DNA of 64,000 nt from a virus: the IMG/VR virus record IMGVR_UViG_3300020179_000028, positions 1 to 64,000 of that record; one strand, 5' to 3'. Under the pieces are notes generated by a model. That model searched no databases. It saw only the letters and a list, made by a program, of their open reading frames with translations, and was not told where the DNA came from. Shown piece after piece: positions 46,901-55,190 of this stretch. Position numbers and translations under genes: made by a program. Each line of letters begins with the position of its first letter. Position 1 is the stretch's first letter.

Positions 46901-47771
46901 AAAACTCTAAAGTATAATCTTGATGTTTCCCCGAATCAGATAACATACCCAAAGATGGAATAATTAAAGATGGTTTGTTATTATTATTATATAATTTGGT
47001 AATACTTTGTGATCCAAATACCATTGGAACACCAGAGTTTGTTGCAACTAATGCATTGTCTTTACAAAAATAATAACCAGGATCTTCAGACAAGCCGTAG
47101 GCATCTGCAACAACAACCTGAGATTGATCTAAAGAAATATCTAACGGAAGACTAGAAGTTGTTATTCCTAATGAATGTGAATGAAACTCTTCAGACCATT
47201 GCCCAAATGTAAGTCCATTTGAATAAACTAAATAATCGTTAACGTCATTAGTTGCTAATAAAAAATTAAATTTAATAATAATTTTTATTTCAGAATTTTC
47301 AAAATCTGGACTAAAAGTTTCTGATAAAAATATCCATCTTTCTTTAATTGCAACATCGTATGGTCTTAATGTATCAACATAAGAATTTAAAACTGAGTCA
47401 TAATGCCTATATCCAATCTCAATTCCTAAAATATAAGGGCTTTCTGTGTAAAAATAAGAACCTATAGAAAATGTTTTTAATGTTTGATTAATGTCGTCAA
47501 CATTAACAATATTTGGACTTTCCAAAATAACTGAAAATGTTTCTCCATTTAAAATTTCTGGAGTTATTTTATTAACTATGCTTTCTGGGAAAGGTGTGTC
47601 TAAAAACTCTAATGTAGAAATAGAAGATCCATTATTAATGTCCCATGATGAAAAATCTCTATGTGAGTCATCAATTATTGATACATAATCTACTTTATCA
47701 TCCAAAGCCCACAATCTTTGTGGATGTTCGGCAAATATTTTTTCAGCGTATAAGTTTGATGGACTAGACAT
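43992..47771 (-). CDS. Large LamG/concanavalin-like virion protein (1259 aa)
   Basis: A very large beta-rich protein with about three lectin-like sandwich domains: near 270-400 (LEFWLRTNN...MLIHLRYTSNQLSLLLNGEEI), 510-660 (LIRIEDNNSNYFSIECVNN), and 1040-1210 (IKLYMVANHPSG...ISFYLNGKIV). No protease or hydrolase motif was seen. It lies between the oxygenase/RNR genes and the portal, an odd place for a tail protein, so a capsid-surface or tail-fibre protein that binds carbohydrate are both possible. The start is ATG 47771 with a weak TAAAAT box 9 bases upstream. Confidence 0.68.
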   Translation of the reverse strand: MSSPSNLYAEKIFAEHPQRLWALDDKVDYVSIIDDSHRDFSSWDINNGSSISTLEFLDTPFPESIVNKITPEILNGETFSVILESPNIVNVDDINQTLKTFSIGSYFYTESPYILGIEIGYRHYDSVLNSYVDTLRPYDVAIKERWIFLSETFSPDFENSEIKIIIKFNFLLATNDVNDYLVYSNGLTFGQWSEEFHSHSLGITTSSLPLDISLDQSQVVVADAYGLSEDPGYYFCKDNALVATNSGVPMVFGSQSITKLYNNNNKPSLIIPSLGMLSDSGKHQDYTLEFWLRTNNASVEEKRIIGPISSQDGIYLHGPFLLLKVDDKYGSYYVGKWERPMLIHLRYTSNQLSLLLNGEEIITITIDSNTISLPGAFDTNYKSQNWIGFYAYEKIEPIEIDCVALYKYVVPSVVAKRRFVFGQGVQYPQNLNSIYGGDSVLFDYSFADYTKNYNYPDLGSWSQASIDNLIIEDNILSVPNIFIPKIFTNNFNKKEQQMLDDQNLLSDNLYLSLRPNSSWNLVNSYIYFNDFSLHNQITKAVYGLFEVPNNFSGTQVLIRIEDNNSNYFSIECVNNKIKYILKYNDVVKDIYECLRVSALSETNVDQNTIFAVGLELDKFNNHFGDNVISFFNNQSILKLYVGGTKEFEKTFTGKIYKIGICSEKNLLDIDNLFNEIGVPVDYENIFNLYEPGIDYDGGLYNQEDIGWSDLIGQTDQSLDEDENDTTTPILENYSYSPSSLPDIRLLKNHVPSVGIVPKKYFNRFYLDATVSGSWRDYVPLSYFGQNVLDEYGNQIFELDFIQFNINYPASIKFKETETVDPDGWPYSQLSAEYSFPQQRSYTSLDNFLYTGYLNYEDLKERSIKKYTYDTSNEIVKTYITFEYLEEGANAPKSFFIRKQDVPKNGVIEPASNWINTKYEVVDNVIIYPPAGVNFNDLAIVLHVEVDVNGIKYSPLKIKNLQLASQAFNYNGANSVGTRFGTPVYPYKSTGYYFDYKTKNPFTVYKGSSPYLYLTKDSGLEIRGDYDPLTNRGVALSVNPSKIQNYEIMAMQSLIRFNSDFFPYAPTQIMQINAKNKIIKLYMVANHPSGKRAKIYAIDGNTGQLYNAISFYLNGKIVKEPVININEWSLLGIGFSDILNFKSYTGSIMINGPIIFNALSYYQTTNLQEVKNVTKRPWARVKFSADGVFEWEYWNDFYMWNGVLVQSSSSYYGVNPADLYKAYTGTNKIIIEDDSVFGIQGYEYAVFKDISWQSQISNAV

Positions 47772-47786
47772 TATGAGTCTATTTTA

Positions 47787-48308
47787 TCACACGATGCGTG
47801 TAAACCATCTAGGAGCAGTATACCTTGTCCCTAAATCAATAACCTTTACCCCATGTACGTAGTCTGGATTATCTGGAAAACAGAGCAAGTCTCCTGGCTT
47901 TGGTTTATACGATATGTTATATTTTGGGAAGTAAATATCTCCACCAACATAGTCATCATTTAAATAAACTAAAGTCGCTATATCGTTTGGCCTATTAGAA
48001 TCAAAATGCTCGTGCATACCTTTACCAGCAACAAATTTTGCTATGTGTGTTTTTTCATGAATAAAATCTTGAAAAGGTCCTTCGTAATTTTCTTTAACAA
48101 AATCATAAACTTTTATAGCATATTCTTGCATGATATCCAAAAGTTCGGAATCTCTAGTTTTTATTTCGTTATATGTATGTACAGTAAATTCTTGTTCGTT
48201 ATTACCATACTCTGGAAAATCTTGAGTATATTTTTTTGCATATTCAGATATTCTTAAGGCAACGTCCCTTGCCATAAACTCTTCAACATACTTGATTTTA
48301 TCTATCAT
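47787..48308 (-). CDS. Prolyl-4-hydroxylase-like 2OG-Fe(II) oxygenase (173 aa)
   Basis: A P4Hc-type dioxygenase. The metal ligands are H101 and D103 (MHEHFDS) and H152 (YVHGVKVI), and the 2-oxoglutarate-binding Arg is R162 (GTRYTAPRWF). The conserved strand LVYLNDDYVGGDIYFP and the PKPGDLLCFP turn are typical of this family. The start overlaps the RNR stop. In the window it is most similar in layout to the gene at 63094-63699. The substrate could be a protein Pro, but this is not shown. Confidence 0.85.
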   Translation of the reverse strand: MIDKIKYVEEFMARDVALRISEYAKKYTQDFPEYGNNEQEFTVHTYNEIKTRDSELLDIMQEYAIKVYDFVKENYEGPFQDFIHEKTHIAKFVAGKGMHEHFDSNRPNDIATLVYLNDDYVGGDIYFPKYNISYKPKPGDLLCFPDNPDYVHGVKVIDLGTRYTAPRWFTRIV

Positions 48309-50338
48309 GATTTAATCTTTATATCGCAAACATCAGTTGTGCAATACATTTCTCCTTGTGCCTCCAAATTTTCTGAGCCGTCGTAAATGGCAGACCAGTC
48401 TATTTTTTTGATCTGTCCAATATAACTATTATACTCCTTTTCAGAAATTTCAGTATATGGTTGTTGTGGATATACAGTATTTCCCATCGGTAAAAATGAA
48501 ACTGCTTTCAGTTGTCCCTCATACATATGAAGGGCAGGAGCAATATGCTTTGTTTCGGTTTCTTTGTCAAATGACAGCGTTACAGACACGCCGTTATCAG
48601 ACCAATATTTCTGAGCAGTTGCAGCAAGCGCAATCTTCTCAAATAATGTTACTTCTTTTTCAGGCCGTGAATGTCCAGAATGTACTGGGAAGTATACGAC
48701 AGTTGTATTCGCAGATACAAGGTCAGCCTCCATTTTGTATTTAGCAGCCTTGAATAAATGAATCATAGGGTCGGTATTCCCAAAACGAATTGCCCTTAAG
48801 AAATAATTACCTCCAGGTGCCCAGTGAACTCCAGGTGTTGCGCCAGAAAGAATTGATACAGACCCTGATGGTTTAACAGTTGTGACTCTAATGGACTCAC
48901 GAACGCACAACCATTCAGAATACGAATGATCATATTTACGAATAGTCTCATATCCTTCGTTCATCCATTCACGCACAACAGGCAAACCAAACTTGTCTGA
49001 GAAGGATGCAATGCCTGTAAGAGATGTTCCGATACGACGATTACGCTGCATAATTCCATTTGTTTGTTGCCAATGAGTTGGTATCAGCGTTACCGTCTTG
49101 CCATAGAGATAGGCAAACTTTAATGTCCGCAGAAAATCTTCCTTTGACTCATGACGATTTAAATGTACCTCAACCAAAGTGCACAATTCGTATGACTCCA
49201 AGGGTTGTTCGGCACAAGGGTTAAATCCCATAACACGATAATCTTTACCGTCAGCAGGATCTTTTAAACGCCCGTAATCTCTTGCGACATCTAGCCATAT
49301 AAAACCAGGTTCTCCGTTATTAGCGATTAGATCTACATAGTCTTCGTACTTTGTACCTACCGTCGCAGAAATAGAGTTATTAGACATCCAAGCCCAACCT
49401 GGATTTTCTGGATCAAAAGAATTTCTTTCTGGAAAAACCTCAGAATTCTTAAGGTTCATAAAATTTTCATCTTGAGCATTACCCAAAGCCAAAGTGGCAG
49501 ATCGTCTAACATTTCCTGATACCACACAGGTACCAATAAGATTAACTATATCGACTATTGCACGAGAGTCAAAAGTTTCTCCTGCTCTACCGCCAATTAC
49601 AGCCCTTATCTGATTATGTAACTGTATAAGTGGTGCTGGACCGCTTGCCGTGCCCCCAAAGCCCTTAATAGGCGCACCTAAAGGCCTAATGAGGTCATAG
49701 TTAAACTCCTGGATATACATGTTAGGCTTTAAAAATGAATTAATGAGCAATCTGACAGACTCTACCCAACCTTCACGAGTATCTGGTATTTCGTATACTT
49801 GTGGTGGCTCTGTAGGATCATAAATAGGTAGATTTTTGTCTGCCCCGACAGTATCAAACCCTACACCTACTCCCATCATAAGAGCATCCATAATCCAACC
49901 AAACAGTGTGCCTGGATCATTTCTATCTATGTCTTTTGTGGATACCATAGCGCAGTTTTGTAATGCTGCTGAGTTTTTCTTTTCCATTGTAAGTGCCGTG
50001 CCAAAAGACCATAGGCCTCGTCCTGGAGGTGTCCACTTCAATTCAAACAAACGCTGATATGCTTCTTTTGCAGAAGCCTGTGCCTTGTAGTCATTCCAAG
50101 GTAATCTGTTTTCTTTAGCATGATTCTTTTGAGCCGAATACATACCCTCGATTACTCTACGACAAACCTCGTGCCATCTTTCTTTAGTTCCGTCTTCCTT
50201 CATGCGAGAGTAGGTACGAATAAAAGTAATCTCTCCTAATGAATTACCACCTGCATCTGTAAAACCAAATGGTGGTTCCTTTGTTTTATACTCATTTATA
50301 AAATCTTCTGACAAACGAAAACTAAAAAAATCTGACAC
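48305..50338 (-). CDS. nrdJ: Adenosylcobalamin-dependent ribonucleotide reductase (class II, monomeric)
   Basis: A 677-residue enzyme like Lactobacillus ribonucleoside-triphosphate reductase (RTPR); it makes dNTPs using B12. The radical Cys is C375 with E377 (NPCAE); the partner cysteines are C129 (NCAMVS) and C386 (ELCTLV). The C375-C386 spacing of 11 equals C408-C419 in RTPR. The C-terminal tail has the regenerating pair CTTDVC. The start is GTG 50338 with AAGGAG. Activity needs host or environmental cobalamin. Confidence 0.93.
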   Translation of the reverse strand: MSDFFSFRLSEDFINEYKTKEPPFGFTDAGGNSLGEITFIRTYSRMKEDGTKERWHEVCRRVIEGMYSAQKNHAKENRLPWNDYKAQASAKEAYQRLFELKWTPPGRGLWSFGTALTMEKKNSAALQNCAMVSTKDIDRNDPGTLFGWIMDALMMGVGVGFDTVGADKNLPIYDPTEPPQVYEIPDTREGWVESVRLLINSFLKPNMYIQEFNYDLIRPLGAPIKGFGGTASGPAPLIQLHNQIRAVIGGRAGETFDSRAIVDIVNLIGTCVVSGNVRRSATLALGNAQDENFMNLKNSEVFPERNSFDPENPGWAWMSNNSISATVGTKYEDYVDLIANNGEPGFIWLDVARDYGRLKDPADGKDYRVMGFNPCAEQPLESYELCTLVEVHLNRHESKEDFLRTLKFAYLYGKTVTLIPTHWQQTNGIMQRNRRIGTSLTGIASFSDKFGLPVVREWMNEGYETIRKYDHSYSEWLCVRESIRVTTVKPSGSVSILSGATPGVHWAPGGNYFLRAIRFGNTDPMIHLFKAAKYKMEADLVSANTTVVYFPVHSGHSRPEKEVTLFEKIALAATAQKYWSDNGVSVTLSFDKETETKHIAPALHMYEGQLKAVSFLPMGNTVYPQQPYTEISEKEYNSYIGQIKKIDWSAIYDGSENLEAQGEMYCTTDVCDIKIKS

Positions 50339-50379
50339 TGTTATTCTCCTTAAGAATCTGTAATCATTAAAGTATACCA

Positions 50380-50403
50380 GAGTTTTTAATTTTGTAGAAC
50401 TCT
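50380..50403 (-). other. Small inverted repeat upstream of the RNR gene
   Basis: AGAGTT and AACTCT arms surround a 12-base AT-rich loop, with a TATACT box (50376-50371) just after it on the minus strand. It might be a weak terminator for the gene at 50427 or part of the RNR promoter; there is no clear T-run. I saw no riboswitch-like structure in the remaining 80 bases. Confidence 0.3.
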
Positions 50404-50426
50404 TATGCTATTATTTAGGGTTATAG

Positions 50427-50546
50427 TTATTTAAAAGTTACTCTTGAATGGTTTTGTGGGAAACACCTTAAGCATACATTTAGTTTTGCACCAGTAACTG
50501 GACATTCAGATGTTTGCATATTGTGTCCTTTAAAAAAACAAATCAT
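50427..50546 (-). CDS. Cysteine-rich micro-protein, DUF1660-like (39 aa)
   Basis: Found by translating the space between the oxygenase pair and RNR. It reads from ATG 50546 to TAA at 50429-50427, 39 residues. It has the arrangement CFFKGH, then ECPVTGA, then CLRC, which resembles phage DUF1660 proteins (Cys...GH...CPxTG...CxxC) and implies one bound zinc. The start is 5 bases after the previous stop. Role unknown. Confidence 0.7.
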   Translation of the reverse strand: MICFFKGHNMQTSECPVTGAKLNVCLRCFPQNHSRVTFK

Positions 50547-50551
50547 CTTCT

Positions 50552-51190
50552 TTATAATTTTATCCATAAATCTGTTACCACATGAGAATCTTTTGGAGCA
50601 ATATCATATGCAATTGTAATTCTTGGTTTATCTTCATACCAATCATCTCTACCGTGAGGATGTCCAGTTTCTGAAACTATTGCTCTATTATTTTTATTAT
50701 GATTTTCAAATAATACTTCACGATTAATTTTATAATAAGTTATTGAAGGTTCTGCATTAACACAATAATATCCATGAAATATAGGAGCGCCCGTTCCTTC
50801 TGCATGATCATGGAATGTATGAGAGTTGTTTATTGGACTTACTCCACTTCCATATGTTTTATAATCCAAATTATACCAACCGTGGATCATAAAATCTAAA
50901 ATGTCATAATTTAAATCATAATATTCACAAGCATCTTTTATTAGTTTAGATAAAGAATTTTGTAAATTTTTAATTGAATCAATATCAAAATTAAAAACAT
51001 TATAATAATTTCCAAGTTGAGTTGTTGGCCCATTATCTTTATTATATTTAGATAAAACATCTTCTGGTATATTCCCTACTAATCCAGATAGGATGTCGTT
51101 TTGTTTTGATACTAAATAATTAAATAAAGAATCTAAATCATTATCAACAAATGATTCAAAAAATTTATGTGGTGGCTTCATTGCTATCAT
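50552..51190 (-). CDS. DSBH 2OG-Fe(II) oxygenase-like protein, paralogue A (212 aa)
   Basis: It shares with the next gene upstream the segment FHDHAEGTGAPIFHGYY (H127, H129) followed by NAEPSIT, and further on GHPHGR and PRITIAYDI, where an Arg in the last strand is the expected cosubstrate ligand. This His-rich layout resembles the TIGR02466-type putative oxygenases, in which HxH replaces the common HxD. The shared start PHKFFE marks clear paralogy. Coupled by ATGA to its partner. Confidence 0.6.
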   Translation of the reverse strand: MIAMKPPHKFFESFVDNDLDSLFNYLVSKQNDILSGLVGNIPEDVLSKYNKDNGPTTQLGNYYNVFNFDIDSIKNLQNSLSKLIKDACEYYDLNYDILDFMIHGWYNLDYKTYGSGVSPINNSHTFHDHAEGTGAPIFHGYYCVNAEPSITYYKINREVLFENHNKNNRAIVSETGHPHGRDDWYEDKPRITIAYDIAPKDSHVVTDLWIKL

Positions 51191-51846
51191 AACAATGGAA
51201 TCCAGTGCTGTTCGGCAGCATTTGCTCTAATTAAATAGTCTAGTGGGATAATGTCATATGCCATAGTAATTCTTGGACCTTCCCAATCCCAATCTGCCAT
51301 GGCATGCTGATGACCCATTTCAGAAACAATCAGTTTATTATCAATATTATGATGATCTACTACCTCTCCATATACATGATAGTGCGTTATTGAAGGTTCA
51401 GCCTTTACACTATAATATCCATGAAAATTGGGAGCACCTGGTTGGCCATGATCATGCCAGTCTAATTTGCCTTTGCCTTTATGTGTAATATTAAACCATC
51501 CTTGCACCATAAACTTTTGTGCATCAAAATCAACGTCATAATATTCACATGCCTCTTTTGTTGCACTTTTAACACCTTGAAAAACATTATAAATTTCTTC
51601 ACTGTGAAATTGAAAAACATTATATTCTCTCCATTTTACTGTAGATGTGCTTCCAGATTTTACCCAATACTCATGTCCAGCAGAACCTAAAGGAGTTACT
51701 CCATCTACCTCTGCTTTTTCTATTTTTTCATATTTATCAGATAAAAAATTGGTCAATTTTACAAGATCATTATTTAAATGTCTTTCAAAAAATTTATGTG
51801 GTTTAATACCAAATTTTAAAGTTGGAGTCATGCCTTGATGTTGCAT
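51187..51846 (-). CDS. DSBH 2OG-Fe(II) oxygenase-like protein, paralogue B (219 aa)
   Basis: A paralogue of the gene at 50552-51190. Shared elements are KPHKFFER, the aromatic region MVQGWFNI, the metal segment WHDHGQPGAPNFHGYYSV, KAEPSITHY, GHQHAM and GPRITMAYDI. The two have diverged most between residues 30 and 80, which may mean different substrates. The start ATG at 51846 follows GAGAGG; an internal ATG at 51831 is an alternative. Function is inferred from the fold only. Confidence 0.6.
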   Translation of the reverse strand: MQHQGMTPTLKFGIKPHKFFERHLNNDLVKLTNFLSDKYEKIEKAEVDGVTPLGSAGHEYWVKSGSTSTVKWREYNVFQFHSEEIYNVFQGVKSATKEACEYYDVDFDAQKFMVQGWFNITHKGKGKLDWHDHGQPGAPNFHGYYSVKAEPSITHYHVYGEVVDHHNIDNKLIVSEMGHQHAMADWDWEGPRITMAYDIIPLDYLIRANAAEQHWIPLL

Positions 51847-51889
51847 TTTTATTATACCTCTCTACTGTATTACTACAGTATACCATGTT

Positions 51890-53047
51890 TTAGCCCCAAG
51901 GAGCAAAGTTGAACGCTGGTGAGAAGCCAAATACACCGAAAGGTGAGAATCCGAAGACTCCGAATGGGGAGAAGCCAAATACACCGAAAGGTGAGAATCC
52001 GAAGACTCCAAATGGGGAGAAGCCGAATACACCAAATGGGGAGAAGCCGAACACTCCGAATGGGGAGAATCCGAAGACTGAGAATGGTGCAAAGGAAAAT
52101 ACGCCAAATGGTGAAAATCCAAATACCGAGAACGGTGTAAACTGGAAAGTAGTAATGCTAGATGATGAAGCAGAGTAATTTCCCACACCGTTTGCATTTT
52201 CTGCACGTACCTGATATGTCTGAGCGGTGCCACCTTCTTGATTAACCGAAACTGAGGTACCTGCTGTAGTTCCAGACTTTGAATCAGAAGATGTCCAAGT
52301 ATATTGTGTAATAGATTTTCCACCATTTGATGGTGCTGACCAAGATACGCTATCTGTTGTTGATCCAGCAACATTTGTTCCAGAAGTTGGTGTAGGAGAA
52401 GAAACTGAAGGAGCACTTGGAGTATTAGGAACAGTTGTAATGGTTACAGATGCAGAAGCACTGCTTGCTGTCGAAGTTCCGTTTGCATTTGTGGCAGTAA
52501 CTGTTTTAGTACAACCATATGCTGATGCCAATCCTGTTACTGTTACAGGAGAAGACGATCCAGTTCCAGTCTGACCTCCGCTACTAGTTACAGTAAATAC
52601 TGTAATTTCTTTTCCGCCAGTTGCGCCAGCAGTGAATGTTACTGTTGCAGCACCATTATTAAATGGTCTATTTGTTCCAACGTCTGTTGCTGTTCCTATT
52701 GTTGGTGCCTGTGGAACTGTAGTTGCAGTTATAGAATTAGAAGCACTTGATGCATCTCCAGTTCCTTCTGCATTTGTTCCCGTAACTGTAAATGTATAAG
52801 AAGTTCCAGATTGAAGACCTTCAACTGTTATAGGAGAAGATGCACCTGTTCCAGTATACCCTCCTGGAGAAGATGTAACCGTATAAGATGTCGCTGCGTT
52901 AGGTCCAATTGGAGTAAATGTTACTGTTGCTGCTCCATTATTGTATGCACGACCAGTTCCAACGTCTGTTGCTGTTCCTATTGTTGGTGCATATGGAGTC
53001 AGGAAGTCATTGGCTCCCTGACTCATCCTACCTGCTTGCTTTGACAT
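51890..53047 (-). CDS. Fibronectin type III virion protein with FGFSPFGV tail repeats (385 aa)
   Basis: Three fibronectin type III-like domains at about 15-110, 112-205 and 206-300 (each with a TxxSYTFTVT or YTWTSSDSKSG type strand and NAxGxGxxSAxS loop). They are followed by about 80 residues of tandem FGFSPFGV units ending in NFAPWG. The repeats are very hydrophobic and aromatic and could form a beta-solenoid or a sticky surface patch. A strong AAGGAGATTA site precedes the ATG. Probably displayed on the virion, binding host polymers. Confidence 0.78.
   Translation of the reverse strand: MSKQAGRMSQGANDFLTPYAPTIGTATDVGTGRAYNNGAATVTFTPIGPNAATSYTVTSSPGGYTGTGASSPITVEGLQSGTSYTFTVTGTNAEGTGDASSASNSITATTVPQAPTIGTATDVGTNRPFNNGAATVTFTAGATGGKEITVFTVTSSGGQTGTGSSSPVTVTGLASAYGCTKTVTATNANGTSTASSASASVTITTVPNTPSAPSVSSPTPTSGTNVAGSTTDSVSWSAPSNGGKSITQYTWTSSDSKSGTTAGTSVSVNQEGGTAQTYQVRAENANGVGNYSASSSSITTFQFTPFSVFGFSPFGVFSFAPFSVFGFSPFGVFGFSPFGVFGFSPFGVFGFSPFGVFGFSPFGVFGFSPFGVFGFSPAFNFAPWG
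51920..52135 (-). repeat. 24-base tandem repeat encoding FGFSPFGV
   Basis: About nine copies of a 24-base unit (8 residues), with small changes such as FSFAPFSV at the upstream end. The most recent copies are nearly identical, so copy number probably varies. It also produces long open frames on the other strand and in a second frame on the same strand, which I treat as artefacts. Confidence 0.85.
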
Positions 53048-53070
53048 AGTTAATCTCCTTTAGTTTTTTA

Positions 53071-55128
53071 TTATGCTGATAAGTCGCCGAAAACTAACCA
53101 TCCGCTTGAGGTTTTCATTGCTGTTGCAACTGAGTTGGTTGTTCTCAACTTTAAGCCTGGAGTTCCTACAACGCTGTTGGTTGAAGCAAACTGTGCTCCA
53201 GTACCAGAAGCCTGATAGAAGTCAATGGACTGTCCAGTTGAGTAGCCTGTTGCAGGAAGTGTTATTGTCACTGCTCCTGCTAAAGGAACAAACTTATCCT
53301 GCTCTCCTGCTGAAAGAGTTGCAGAAGATGTGAGTGCTGCTGCAAATGTTGTAATCGAAGGTACGCCAGCCTTTGCTTGTGTACCGTCAGAAAATACAAT
53401 ACCTGCTGCTGGTAGAGTTACTGTACCAGTAAATGTTGGAGAAGCCGAAGGAGCCTTAAGATCTACTTCTGTCTTTCCTGCGATATTATCGTATGTAGAT
53501 CCATCATTTGTAAACTGCCAAACATCGCTGGATTCATTCCATCTTATTTGAACATCATTAGAATCTCCACGCTTAATCTTTATTCCTGCATTTTCCGATG
53601 GAACACCACTAGTAAAGTTGCTGTTTAGATCGATAATATTATCAGCCAAAGAAATTGTTTCGCTGTTTACAGTTGTAGTTGTTCCGCTTACTGTTAGATT
53701 TCCACCAACAACAAGGTTTCCAGTTACTTCTGCGTTATCAGCAATATTTACTTTTCCTGAACCGTTTCCAGTTAAAGATAGGTCTGTATTTGCTGACTTG
53801 CTTGAAATTGCATCTGCATTAATTGCATTACCGAATACAATTGCATTTCCATCGCTGCTGGTTATATTGGATCCTCCCTCAATAACCATTGCTGATTTAA
53901 TCTGAATGTTACCAGTTCCTGTTGCATCTAGTTCAACATTACCGCTACCGCTTGTACGTAATGATAGGTTTTCATTAGCATCTGCACGAACAACAATGTT
54001 GCCAGACTCGTCGTGAAGAACCTTTTGACCATTAACATATAGTGATCCTGGACCAACATAGAGGTCTTTCCACATTTTTGTTGGAGATCCAAGGTCGTAC
54101 GTGTTATCTGTAGATGGAACAATACTTCCACCTGCTGTTACTGTTGGAAGGACTACTGTTCCAGTAAATGTTGGTGATGCTAGTGGGGCCTTAAGATCCA
54201 ATGCTGTCTGTGTTGCAGTAGATACTGGCTTATTGGCATCAGAGGTATTATTAACATTTTCAAGTCCAAGTGTGGCTGGTGTTACCGCAGCAACTTCTGA
54301 CTTAAGTGCTAAAAGTGCTGTATCTGCGATACCATGAACATTTGTTGTTGTAGAGTTGTGATTAGTTAATGCTGTAGTTGCTGATGAAAGTGCAGCCTCA
54401 GCCTTTGCCTGTGCACCGCTAATTGTTTCAAGAACAGTTGTATCTGCTATTCCGTGAACGCTAGTAGTATCTGAACTATGTGTGCCAATTTCTGATCCTA
54501 TTGCGTTATTTCTGTTTCCTACTTCTGTTGCAATAGCAGTATCAATTGCTTCACCTCTATTTGCTACTTCAGCAGCAATTGCATCGACTATTGCTTCATT
54601 TCTATCTGTTACTTCATCAGCAATTGCAGCAACGATTGCTTCATTTCTATCTGTTACTTCATCAGCAATTGCAGCAACGATTGCTGTATTTCTATCTGCT
54701 ACTTCTTGATCAATTGCAGTAACAATTGCTGCATTTCTATTGTCTACTTCTACTGAAATTGCATTGTTTACTGTAGAAGTCATATCTGCCGTATATACAA
54801 GATTTGCTGTATTACTAATTCCGTGTACGCTAGTTTGATCTGCATTATGATCGTCAATATATTGAGTTAATTCTGCATCTAATGCTACGCCTTGTGGAAT
54901 TAATGCTACATCAATCACGCCTTGTGCATTTAGTGTAACGATTCCTCCTACACCATCAAGACCATCTAAATTTTTAAAATAAGAGAGAACTGCCCAAGCC
55001 GAAGATCCGTTTCCAATTTTAAACTGGTTGGTATCGGTTTCAAATCCGATTTCTCCTGCTGCTAAAGTTGGGTTTGCTGCAGTCCATTGCGCTGCGGTTC
55101 CTCTTCGCTGTTGCATTCTTGTTGCCAT
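53071..55128 (-). CDS. Tail fibre protein with N-terminal virion-anchor domain (685 aa)
   Basis: The N-terminus (RRGTAAQWTAANPTLAAGEIGFETDTNQFKIGNG) is the known phage tail fibre motif repeated in many aquatic and actinobacterial phages. Residues 130-210 are a 16-residue repeat of the DEVTDRNEAIVAAIA type, helical. A long beta-rich shaft follows, with NTYDLGSPTKMWKDLYVGPGSLYVNG (about 340-365) typical of beta-helical fibres. The C-terminus (about 600-685) is a small beta domain. AAGGAG site before the ATG. Confidence 0.82.
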   Translation of the reverse strand: MATRMQQRRGTAAQWTAANPTLAAGEIGFETDTNQFKIGNGSSAWAVLSYFKNLDGLDGVGGIVTLNAQGVIDVALIPQGVALDAELTQYIDDHNADQTSVHGISNTANLVYTADMTSTVNNAISVEVDNRNAAIVTAIDQEVADRNTAIVAAIADEVTDRNEAIVAAIADEVTDRNEAIVDAIAAEVANRGEAIDTAIATEVGNRNNAIGSEIGTHSSDTTSVHGIADTTVLETISGAQAKAEAALSSATTALTNHNSTTTNVHGIADTALLALKSEVAAVTPATLGLENVNNTSDANKPVSTATQTALDLKAPLASPTFTGTVVLPTVTAGGSIVPSTDNTYDLGSPTKMWKDLYVGPGSLYVNGQKVLHDESGNIVVRADANENLSLRTSGSGNVELDATGTGNIQIKSAMVIEGGSNITSSDGNAIVFGNAINADAISSKSANTDLSLTGNGSGKVNIADNAEVTGNLVVGGNLTVSGTTTTVNSETISLADNIIDLNSNFTSGVPSENAGIKIKRGDSNDVQIRWNESSDVWQFTNDGSTYDNIAGKTEVDLKAPSASPTFTGTVTLPAAGIVFSDGTQAKAGVPSITTFAAALTSSATLSAGEQDKFVPLAGAVTITLPATGYSTGQSIDFYQASGTGAQFASTNSVVGTPGLKLRTTNSVATAMKTSSGWLVFGDLSA
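54540..54735 (-). repeat. 48-base tandem repeat in tail fibre gene
   Basis: Units of 48 bases encode 16-residue helical repeats (EVTDRNEAIVAAIAD); two neighbouring copies are identical and the outer ones diverge. It probably forms a coiled-coil or helical shaft, and length can change by recombination. Confidence 0.75.
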
Positions 55129-55190
55129 ATTTTTTTCTCTCCTTATGGTATTTCTACCAGTTTATTTCTGTGCTAATTATAACATCAATT

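Noticed and set aside
50380-50403. Cobalamin riboswitch before the B12-dependent RNR
   Set aside because: The space is too short and shows only a 6-base hairpin; no B12-box-like sequence was seen.
51920-52135. CRISPR array
   Set aside because: The 24-base units are directly adjacent with no unique spacers and stay in frame in a good coding gene.
51909-52178. Plus-strand frame encoding a GEKPNTPKGENPKTPN repeat protein
   Set aside because: It is the reverse reading of the 24-base repeat in the fibronectin protein; a repeat with period divisible by three stays open in other frames. No promoter or ribosome site was seen.
51862-52416. Same-strand Leu/His/Gln-rich frame of 184 residues
   Set aside because: Another frame of the same repeat, overlapping the well-formed fibronectin protein completely.
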